Notes under the pieces: model-generated
The model's database searches: none
Told to the model about the DNA's origin: nothing
Seen by the model: the letters and a program-made list of their open reading frames with translations, nothing else
Made by a program: the position numbers and the translations under genes
Assembly (NCBI GenBank): GCA_019242065.1
Contig: JAFAWJ010001137.1
Coordinates: 1-6,537, forward strand
Length of the DNA: 6,537 bases
Source of the DNA: Chloroflexota bacterium
Lineage (GTDB): Bacteria; Chloroflexota; UBA6077; CF-72
Direction of reading: 5' to 3'
Part shown: one piece after another, positions 1-4,810 of the stretch
Layout: every line of letters begins with the position of its first letter
How positions within the stretch are numbered: position 1 is the stretch's first letter

Positions 1-9
1 ACTCTGGAG

Positions 10-82
10 GGAGTTCGCGCATGCGCGAACTCCTCACCAGGGCGCATGCGCCCTGGTGCCCAGCGGTGCATGCACCGCTGGG
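10..82. repeat. Palindrome triad A: three adjacent 24-bp perfect palindromes
   Basis: Three perfect palindromes lie almost end to end: 10-33 (half-site ggagttcgcgca), 35-58 (half-site caccagggcgca) and 59-82 (half-site cccagcggtgca). Each is exactly 24 bp, has no mismatch and has CATG at its centre. Gaps are one base (34) and none. As single strands each could fold to a 10-bp stem with a CATG tetraloop, so an RNA or ssDNA copy would show three stacked hairpins. No T-tract follows any of them, so they do not look like ordinary terminators. Long open frames cross the array, but no recognisable protein is encoded. The same layout recurs 88 bp downstream. The function is unknown; REP-like extragenic palindromes, a structured small RNA or a protein-binding array are all possible. 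Confidence 0.9.
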
Positions 83-97
83 TGCACTCGTATGGAG

Positions 98-170
98 GGA
101 GGCCGCTCATGAGCGGCCTCCGCAGGGTGGCGCATGCGCCACCCTGACCAGCGGCACATGTGCCGCTGGT
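98..170. repeat. Palindrome triad B, 88-bp-period copy of triad A
   Basis: Three perfect 24-bp palindromes occur at 98-121 (half-site ggaggccgctca), 123-146 (half-site cagggtggcgca) and 147-170 (half-site accagcggcaca), again all centred on CATG. Gaps of one base (122) and none match triad A, and each palindrome is exactly 88 bp from its partner there. By direct comparison 52 of 73 positions agree between triads. Of the 21 differences, 20 form 10 mirrored pairs that keep the palindrome perfect; the other is the one-base gap. The triads are separated by a 15-bp non-palindromic spacer (83-97). The best reading is a diverged tandem duplication in which symmetry was maintained. Confidence 0.88.
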
Positions 171-177
171 GTGCTCC

Positions 178-253
178 GCACGGATCAGGGGGCCTGCGGC
201 CCCCCGCCGCCGTTCGCTGCGCTCACTCCCGCGGCGTCCCCCCGCGTCCGTGC
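178..253. repeat. Imperfect nested inverted repeat after the palindrome array
   Basis: Outer arms gcacgga (178-184) and tccgtgc (247-253) pair perfectly. After a 3x3 mismatch, ggggg (188-192) can pair with ccccc (239-243). An alternative local hairpin uses gggggcc (188-194) and ggccccc (198-204) with a tgc loop. The interior is strongly G+C-rich and could itself pair further (for example gccgcc with ggcg around 206-236). It starts directly after triad B and may be a degraded or larger relative of the array, or an independent structured element. No role can be assigned. Confidence 0.5.
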
Positions 254-291
254 TAACCGCCACTCGCAGCTCGGACACGAATGCACCCGAG

Positions 292-320
292 AGACGTGTC
301 AGTTACTGAGTGACACGTCT
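292..320 (-). terminator. Hairpin downstream of the PadR gene, possible terminator
   Basis: Arms agacgtgtca (292-301) and tgacacgtct (311-320) form a perfect 10-bp stem with a 9-base loop. It lies 33 bases past the PadR stop codon, where the minus-strand operon should end. No run of T follows on either strand, so it is not a textbook intrinsic terminator. The inner sequence tcagt-t-actga (299-309) can form a competing small hairpin. It could also be a processing or stabilising structure at the mRNA 3' end, or the end of a small repeat element. Confidence 0.4.
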
Positions 321-353
321 GGGAAGGCGCTTGGGTTTGAGGGCTTCAGGTTC

Positions 354-917
354 TTATCTCTGCGCGGGCTTTTGCAGCTCTTCCAGAAAGCGCATGATGG
401 CGCGGCCGTTTTCCAGCCGCCAGCGCGCGAGCGTCGCCTCGAAACTGCCCTCGCCCTCGCTATCGGCGGCCGCCACCCGCGCCTCCAGACCGCGCATGAT
501 CGGCACAAAGGTCCACAACTGGGCTGTGACCAGCGGTTCCGCCGGCTTGCGCAAGCGCGCCAGCAACGCCAGCTTGAGCATCAACGCGCTGCGCACCTCG
601 CGCAGGTGGACCACCGGCGAGCGCAGCCACGCCTGCAGCTGCCGCCGACCGACCGGCGTGATGGCCAGCAGCGTCCGGGGCGGACCCGCGTCGCTGCGCT
701 CTTCGCCAATGGCTTCGACCAGCCCCTCGTCACGTAGGCGGTTGACGGCGCGGTAGACGACCGGCGTCGGCACCGACCAGACGCGGCCGAGCTCGCCGTC
801 GGGGGCCAGGGATTTGACGATGGCGAAGGCGTGCAGCGGGCCGCAGCCGAGCAGACCCAGGACCGCCCACTCGCCGAGGGTCAAGCGAATGGTCGGCGAC
901 TGACGGGGCATCTCCAC
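354..917 (-). CDS. PadR family transcriptional regulator
   Basis: This 187-residue protein has the two-part PadR layout. A winged helix-turn-helix spans about residues 12-97: the first helices run around LTLGEWAVLGLLGCGPLHAF, the recognition helix around VYRAVNRLRDEGLVEA, and the wing around GPPRTLLAITPVGRRQL. An alpha-helical C-terminal dimerisation region (about 103-183) begins with VVHLREVRSALMLKLALLARL and ends in a long helix near ARWRLENGRAIMRFLEELQ. The family usually acts as ligand-responsive dimeric repressors, often of its own operon. The listed start is GTG at 917; an in-frame ATG at 911 (residue 3) is equally possible, and neither has a clear ribosome site. It is the last gene of a minus-strand run, 46 bases after the methyltransferase stop, which suggests it may control the MOSC/methyltransferase genes. 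The ligand is unknown. Confidence 0.85.
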   Translation of the reverse strand: MEMPRQSPTIRLTLGEWAVLGLLGCGPLHAFAIVKSLAPDGELGRVWSVPTPVVYRAVNRLRDEGLVEAIGEERSDAGPPRTLLAITPVGRRQLQAWLRSPVVHLREVRSALMLKLALLARLRKPAEPLVTAQLWTFVPIMRGLEARVAAADSEGEGSFEATLARWRLENGRAIMRFLEELQKPAQR

Positions 918-963
918 ACGGTAGCGCAGCCGCGCGTTCGCGCGGAGCCGACGCCTGGTGTAG

Positions 964-1836
964 TCAGCGTGCGTGGGCCTGCGTCGGCTGCCAGCGCACC
1001 AGGCCTACCCGCAGCGGGCGGTCGGTCCGCGGCACCAGGATCCCTTCACGCGATTCGAGGAGCTCGTCCATTGCCGCGGCCAGGCGGCGATCGGCGGGCG
1101 TCTCGGGCGCCACGTACAGCCGGCGCCGCAGCTTCTGGCGGGCGATCTCGGGCGGACCCAGCTCGAACGGCTCGACCTCGATCAGCTCGACCTCAGGTGG
1201 CCCGAAGCCGAGCTCGGTCACGACGTCGATGACCTGCGGCAGGTGCGGCGGCGGCAGGCGTTCTTCGCCGTAGACGCGCGGCCAGAAGCCGAACAGCCAC
1301 GAAAGCGGCGGCGCTTCGAAGACGACGACCGCCGCGCAGCGCCGCGCCGCGGCATCCAGGCGCTGCAGGAACGCGGCGATCTCGAGGATTGGATACACCA
1401 CGTGCGCGGCCAGTACCACATCACCCGTCACACCAGAGGTCATTTCCCAGCGGGTGCCGATGATCTCTACGTTGGTGAGGCCAGCGCGCTGAACGTCACG
1501 TTGAAGCGCCTGGCGCATGCTCTCGTTTGGCTCGACGGCCACGACGCGTGCCACGTCGCGGCCCAGGGGAATCGTGAAGCGGCCCGCGCCGGCGCCGACG
1601 TCGACGAACGTGCCCTGTGGCGGCACGATCCGACGCAGGGCGTCAATGATGCGGGTGTCGTCCTCGCGGCCGCGGTCGGCGCGAAAGCTTTCGACACTGG
1701 GTGCGGCGACGCCGTGGGCTGGCCGCCAGTCGAGGTCGCGTAGTCGCTCGCTCTGGGCGTGGTGCGCGGCGACCATCGCGCGCCAGCGGGCGACGGCGGA
1801 CTCAGGCGTGGTGACCGTCGACATGCCTCTCGTCAC
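964..1836 (-). CDS. Class I SAM-dependent methyltransferase
   Basis: This 290-residue protein has a Rossmann-type methyltransferase core at about residues 62-175. Motif I is FVDVGAGAGRFTIPLG (77-92), the glycine-rich loop binding S-adenosylmethionine. The acidic end of strand 2 is VVAVEPNESM (98-107), with Glu102 expected to hold the ribose. The following core strand reads GDVVLAAHVVY (138-148). About 115 C-terminal residues contain a PPPHLPQVIDVVTELGF stretch typical of small-molecule methyltransferases, but they do not reveal the substrate. The start is GTG at 1836, six bases after the MOSC stop (1843); ATG at 1824 (residue 5) is an alternative, with gagagg immediately before it. The tight spacing implies co-transcription and probable translational coupling with the MOSC gene. 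Membership of the superfamily is firm; the substrate is not predictable. Confidence 0.85.
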   Translation of the reverse strand: MTRGMSTVTTPESAVARWRAMVAAHHAQSERLRDLDWRPAHGVAAPSVESFRADRGREDDTRIIDALRRIVPPQGTFVDVGAGAGRFTIPLGRDVARVVAVEPNESMRQALQRDVQRAGLTNVEIIGTRWEMTSGVTGDVVLAAHVVYPILEIAAFLQRLDAAARRCAAVVVFEAPPLSWLFGFWPRVYGEERLPPPHLPQVIDVVTELGFGPPEVELIEVEPFELGPPEIARQKLRRRLYVAPETPADRRLAAAMDELLESREGILVPRTDRPLRVGLVRWQPTQAHAR

Positions 1837-1842
1837 GGCACG

Positions 1843-2751
1843 TCACATGGCTGCCTCGAGGCCCGAGTGTGGCGCCTGGTCGCGCTGACCTCCGCCCGTC
1901 GCCGACGACAGCGGCCGGTTGGAGCGGTTCACAGTTGGTGGGTCGGCGTACGCGTGGACGGTCAGCACATCGCCGATGGCAATGCGGCCCGGCGCGGCGT
2001 GCACCAGATTCTGGCCAAACAGCACACCGCGCTCGATGCGCCGATAGTTGGCGAGCGTCGCCAGCGGCTCCAGGCCGCGTTCGGCCGTCACCTGGTCGGT
2101 GGTGGTGATCGCGCAGCGGGCGCACGTTTTGACCCCGTTGAAGCGCACCGCGCCGATGCTGAGATCGGCCCACTCGTCCTCGGCGTACGCCTTGCTCGCT
2201 CCGCGCACGACCACGTTGGGACGAAAGCGATTCATGGGCAGCGGGCTCGCCAGTCGCGAGTTCAGGTCGTCCAGGGATTCTTCGGAGATCAGCAGCAGCG
2301 GGTAGCCGTCGGCGAAGCCAACCTGGTCGCTGGCGCGCGGCGCGTACTGCGGGTCAAGGCGGCGGACCGTGTCGGCTGGCATGCGCATGAGACGAACCGG
2401 TGTCTCGAGAAAGGAACTGAGCCAATCGGCGATCACCGGGCCCTGATCGACGGCGAGCACCGTGTCACGCCATACCACCACCGGCTGCCGCGGGCCGGCG
2501 TCGGTCGGCTCGATCGCCACCGGGGACATGCCTGGGGCAGCCAGCGCCAGGGTGCCGTCGGTGAGCGTGGGGTGGATCTGGGCCAGATGCGGCAGCTCGC
2601 GCTGAGTGATGAACCGACCGTTGGGGTAGGTGAGCATGAACTCACGGTCGTGGAGGATGCCGCGCGGACCGATGTCGGCGACCTCCAGGGGTGTGCCGGC
2701 GCAGGATTTGATCGGGTAGAAGTTCAGCGCGGTGACGACGGGCCCTGACAT
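1843..2751 (-). CDS. MOSC domain protein, mARC/YcbX-like molybdenum cofactor protein
   Basis: This is a 302-residue protein if it starts at ATG 2751. The N-terminal MOSC beta-barrel domain opens with VTALNFYPIKSCAGTPLEVADIGPRGILHDREFML (about residues 6-40), the usual start of this family. The MOSC domain follows (about 140-270), with NRFRPNVVV (174-182) and VKTCARCAITTTDQVT (207-222). Cys210 aligns with the cysteine that binds molybdenum in mARC/YcbX proteins. Relatives reduce N-hydroxylated compounds with electrons from partner proteins. The C-terminal 2Fe-2S ferredoxin domain of E. coli YcbX is absent, so an outside electron donor would be needed. The last 30 residues are polar and low-complexity. 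The frame stays open to 2931, but homology favours 2751; an ATG at 2793 lies inside a palindrome. It is the first gene of a tight three-gene operon with a methyltransferase and a PadR regulator. Confidence 0.88.
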   Translation of the reverse strand: MSGPVVTALNFYPIKSCAGTPLEVADIGPRGILHDREFMLTYPNGRFITQRELPHLAQIHPTLTDGTLALAAPGMSPVAIEPTDAGPRQPVVVWRDTVLAVDQGPVIADWLSSFLETPVRLMRMPADTVRRLDPQYAPRASDQVGFADGYPLLLISEESLDDLNSRLASPLPMNRFRPNVVVRGASKAYAEDEWADLSIGAVRFNGVKTCARCAITTTDQVTAERGLEPLATLANYRRIERGVLFGQNLVHAAPGRIAIGDVLTVHAYADPPTVNRSNRPLSSATGGGQRDQAPHSGLEAAM

Positions 2752-2774
2752 TGCGTAGCGCGATTCTGCCACGA

Positions 2775-2809
2775 CCCGTCCAACGAGAGACATGTCTCGA
2801 AGTGACGGG
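2775..2809. promoter_or_regulatory. Two-tier dyad upstream of the MOSC gene, candidate operator
   Basis: A perfect 12-bp palindrome, gagacatgtctc (2787-2798), is flanked by outer arms cccgtc (2775-2780) and gacggg (2804-2809), so the whole can form a two-tier stem with an internal loop. It lies 24-58 bases upstream of the chosen MOSC start at 2751, in the expected promoter or leader. The centre is CATG, as in the palindromes at 10-170. PadR proteins bind dyads, so the PadR protein encoded in this operon is a plausible but unproven binder. It could also act as a leader-RNA structure. Confidence 0.45.
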
Positions 2810-2999
2810 CACACCCGCTGGCAACATCCGCACCGTCGACGTGGTCTGATCGACTCCCGGCAGGACTGTCCCATGGCACGGACCAGGCGTAGCCAGCGTG
2901 ACGTCTTCTCAGGGGAGACTACTATTTGCACTCATGAGGTTGCTTGACAACACCTCTGCGTCCCAGGCGTCGGAGCATGGCACTGCCCCACTTCGCCGC

Positions 3000-3041
3000 A
3001 TGCTGATCAACGGCCAGTGGGTCGAAGCCAGCTGTGAATCG
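3000..3041 (+). pseudogene. Start of an aldehyde dehydrogenase gene, truncated scrap
   Basis: The plus strand from ATG 3000 reads MLINGQWVEAS and then CES. The first eleven residues are the standard opening of many NAD(P)-dependent aldehyde dehydrogenases, where the motif INGxWV begins the N-terminal domain. After VEAS the expected run (typically a Gly-rich turn then an NPATG-type motif) is absent, and the frame continues as Arg/Thr-rich sequence without family features until a stop near 3146. No ribosome site precedes the ATG. This looks like the 5' end of a gene cut off at about 3033-3040. It faces the broken aldehyde dehydrogenase at 3150-3756 on the other strand, whose own N-terminus carries the similar FIGGQWVPARSG. 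Chance similarity is possible given the short length. Confidence 0.5.
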
Positions 3042-3108
3042 TGCAGCACACGCGCGAGGGCGAGCACCCGCCGCGGGACGGGAACGGCGGGCGGCAACAT
3101 CCTGTCCA

Positions 3109-3136
3109 CACGGTACTCTCACATGAGAGTATCGTG
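3109..3136. promoter_or_regulatory. Strong dyad past the aldehyde dehydrogenase stop, operator-like
   Basis: Arms of 12 bases (3109-3120 and 3125-3136) pair with one G-T wobble around a four-base acat loop. The core is tactctca-ca-tgagagta (3114-3131). It lies 13 bases past the stop of the broken aldehyde dehydrogenase and so could act in transcription termination, but no T-tract follows on either strand. The core matches a dyad in the promoter region at 3802-3819 at 14 of 18 positions, which argues for a protein-binding site. It may have been the operator of a gene now lost from 2752-3109. Confidence 0.55.
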
Positions 3137-3149
3137 CCAGACGTGAGCG

Positions 3150-3756
3150 TCAGTCGTTGGCGTTGATGACGACCGCCTTCACCTGGGTGTACTCCAGGAT
3201 CGTGTCCGACGCCATCGTGCGTCCGAACCCGCTCTTCTTGTAGCCACCAAATGGAGCGCCGATGACGCCGGCCGGCCCATAGGTGTTGACGTACACCTGG
3301 CCGGCCTGCAGTCCGCGCGCCAGGCGCACCGCGCGCCGCACGTCGTTGGTCCACACCGACGCCGCCAGACCGTACTGGGTGCCATTGGCGATCTGCAGAG
3401 CTTCTTCGGGATCGTCGAAGCTCAGCACCGACAGCACCGAGGGCCTCGAGGGTGTCGATCTCGACCGCGTACTTCTTGCACACGTCGGCCCAGGCGCGCA
3501 GCAGGTCGGCGCGGACCGACGGACTGGTATCGCGCCATGCGGGGAAGGCCTGCTCGGCCGCGCTGATCGCGGCGTCGACATCTTCGGCGCGGCCGCGTGG
3601 CACGCGGCGGATCAGCTCCTGGCTGGAGGGGTCGATGACGTCGATGATTTCCCCGCTCCTGGCGGGGACCCACTGGCCACCGATGAAGTGGGCGTTGTCG
3701 GGGACGAGGTCGACGATGCGACTAACGTCGGGGCGGCCCGAGGCGGTGAGGGTCAC
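3150..3756 (-). pseudogene. Aldehyde dehydrogenase, internally deleted and frameshifted
   Basis: The gene starts at GTG 3756 behind a good ribosome site. The first 106 or so residues are a normal N-terminal domain: HFIGGQWVPARSGEIIDVIDPSSQELIRRVPRG, then AISAAEQAFPAWRDTSPSVRADLLRAWAD and IDTLEAL. At about 3421-3445 the frame is lost. The next frame continues with a normal C-terminus, SVLSFDDPEEALQIANGTQYGLAASVWTNDVRRAV through YVNTYGPAGVIGAPFGGYKKSGFGR to the stop at 3150. Family members have about 490 residues; only about 200 are present, so roughly 285 are missing, including the nucleotide-binding GxTxxG region, the catalytic Glu and the catalytic Cys. Both ends look undecayed, so the deletion is recent or an assembly error. 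The intact enzyme would oxidise an aldehyde to an acid with NAD(P). It is divergent from the LLM oxidoreductase. Confidence 0.88.
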
Positions 3757-3761
3757 GTGCT

Positions 3762-3766
3762 CCTCC
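3762..3766 (-). promoter_or_regulatory. Ribosome binding site of the broken aldehyde dehydrogenase
   Basis: On the minus strand GGAGG sits five bases before the GTG at 3756, inside gggaggagcac. It is the clearest Shine-Dalgarno site in the window. It fixes GTG 3756 as the original start and shows that the 5' end of this gene is undamaged. Confidence 0.75.
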
Positions 3767-3801
3767 CGGGTGCGCGCGGCACCCTTGCTTCACAAAGCTG
3801 G

Positions 3802-3819
3802 TAGTCTCAAAAGAGAATA
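3802..3819. promoter_or_regulatory. Dyad in the divergent promoter region, candidate operator
   Basis: The 18-base tagtctc-aaaa-gagaata has a tctc/gaga core with partly paired flanks; one outer pair is mismatched. It lies in the 108-bp divergent gap, 46 bases upstream of the LLM start and 46 upstream of the aldehyde dehydrogenase start, and so could control both. It shares 14 of 18 positions with 3114-3131. The gap is locally AT-rich, and TATTCT on the minus strand (3819-3814) resembles a -10 box, but no convincing -35 partner is seen. Confidence 0.5.
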
Positions 3820-3864
3820 AAGCCGCGCTCGAGGTTCGCGCCACTCACGAGGTCTTCTCGCTCT

Positions 3865-4803
3865 GTGCCAACCACACCCCTGCTGTTCGCCTACCACATG
3901 CCCAGCTACACCTTCCCGGGTGTGCCCGCCACGGGCCTCTTCGCTCATCTGACGCGACTGGTCCAAGCCGCCGAGGCCGCCGACTTCGACCTCGTCACGG
4001 TCATGGACCACTTCTATCAGATCCGTGGAGTCGGCCCCGAGACCGAGCCCATGCTCGAGGCCTACTCCACCCTCGCCGCCCTGTCAGCCCACACCCAGCG
4101 CGTACGGCTGGGCACGCTCGTCACGGGCGTGACGTACCGCAACCCGGCACTGCTGGCCAAGATGGTGACCACCCTTGACGTCGTCTCGGGCGGTCGCGCC
4201 CTGCTCGGCATCGGCGCGGCCTGGAACGCCGACGAGCACGCGGGCTACGGCATTCCGTTTCCCGCCGTGCGCGAACGCATGGACCGTCTCGACGAGGCGC
4301 TGTCGATTGCGCGCCTCATGTTCACCGAGGAGCGACCGAGTTTCAGCGGACGCTACTACCACATCGACGGCGCCCTGAATTCGCCGCGCCCGCTGCAGGC
4401 CGGTGGGCCGCGGATCCTGATCGGCGGTGGGGGCGAGAAGCGGACGCTGTTGCTCGCGGCCACGCACGCGGACCTGACGCACTGGAACGTCGCCTCGGTG
4501 GACGAGTTCAAGCACAAGTCTGGCGTGCTCGAAGACCACTGCGAGACGGTGGGGCGCAATCCCCAGGAGATCACCCGCACGATCGGCGTGCCGGTCGAGC
4601 TGGTGGCCAACGCGAGTGAGGCGCGGGCTGCCGCGACCGGTCGCCGTGGTCAGCCGGTCGAGCTGGCCGCGCCCGAGCGTGCGGCGCAGGTCCTGGGCGA
4701 GTACGTGGCGGCGGGCGCCGGCGGTTTCATGTTCCGCAACCCGAACCTGACCACGCCCGAGCTGCTGGCCGCCGCGGGCGAAGTCAAACGCCTGCTGGCA
4801 TAA
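3865..4803 (+). CDS. LLM-class (luciferase-like) oxidoreductase, probably F420-dependent
   Basis: This 312-residue TIM-barrel oxidoreductase belongs to the bacterial luciferase-like family and most resembles the F420-dependent LLM subgroup. The barrel opens with FAYHMPSYTFP (8-18). EAADFDLVTVMDHFYQ (37-52) and EAYSTLAALSAHTQRVRLGTLVTGVTYRNPALLAKMVTTLDVVSGGRALLGIGAAWNADEHAGYGIPFP (65-133) carry the usual signatures, including the non-prolyl turn and the cofactor-facing GIGAAW segment. RILIGGGGEKRTLLLAATHAD (183-203) is typical of this subgroup, and the length is normal. Such enzymes use F420 or FMN in hydride transfer or monooxygenation; the substrate cannot be read. GTG 3865 fits the alignment; GAGG at 3849-3852 is a distant, weak ribosome site. 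The gene is divergent from the broken aldehyde dehydrogenase, suggesting a former oxidation pair, and converges on modB with 7 bases between stops and no visible terminator. Confidence 0.88.
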   Translation: MPTTPLLFAYHMPSYTFPGVPATGLFAHLTRLVQAAEAADFDLVTVMDHFYQIRGVGPETEPMLEAYSTLAALSAHTQRVRLGTLVTGVTYRNPALLAKMVTTLDVVSGGRALLGIGAAWNADEHAGYGIPFPAVRERMDRLDEALSIARLMFTEERPSFSGRYYHIDGALNSPRPLQAGGPRILIGGGGEKRTLLLAATHADLTHWNVASVDEFKHKSGVLEDHCETVGRNPQEITRTIGVPVELVANASEARAAATGRRGQPVELAAPERAAQVLGEYVAAGAGGFMFRNPNLTTPELLAAAGEVKRLLA

Positions 4804-4810
4804 CCAATCT

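Larger units (their letters stand above)
2752..3149. other. 398-bp region without an intact gene, mosaic of dyads and gene scraps
   Basis: Between the MOSC start and the aldehyde dehydrogenase stop no convincing intact gene is present. Short frames exist on both strands, but their products look random apart from a few aldehyde dehydrogenase-like codons at 3000. The region should carry the MOSC operon promoter (minus strand, near 2752-2900), yet no clean -10/-35 pair stands out. It contains a dyad at 2775-2809, the plus-strand gene scrap at 3000-3041 and a strong dyad at 3109-3136. The mixed contents next to a deleted gene suggest past rearrangement. Confidence 0.6.

Noticed and set aside
10..170. 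CRISPR array or intrinsic terminators
   Set aside because: There are no unique non-palindromic spacers between conserved repeats, and no T-tract follows any palindrome.
21..756. Plus-strand open frames (21-737 and 310-756) crossing the palindromes and the PadR gene
   Set aside because: They run through the palindrome array and antisense to PadR, have no family features and are explained by high GC content.
973..2748. Long plus-strand frames at 973-1743 and 1759-2748
   Set aside because: Both are antisense to the methyltransferase and MOSC genes, which carry clear family motifs; the plus-strand products show none.
2752..2931. 60-residue N-terminal extension of the MOSC protein
   Set aside because: The extension is Arg/Cys-rich with no domain; the family normally begins a few residues before the VTALNFYPIKSC motif, which fits ATG 2751.
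2944..2949. TTGACA as a plus-strand -35 box
   Set aside because: No -10-like hexamer lies 16-18 bases downstream; the sequence there is GC-rich.
2909..3122. Minus-strand small frames starting just past the 3109-3136 dyad
   Set aside because: They could be read as the start of a gene behind an operator, but no ribosome site or recognisable domain is seen and the sequence is shared with the aldehyde dehydrogenase scrap.
4084..4610. Minus-strand frames under the LLM oxidoreductase
   Set aside because: They are antisense to a well-supported gene and have no family features.
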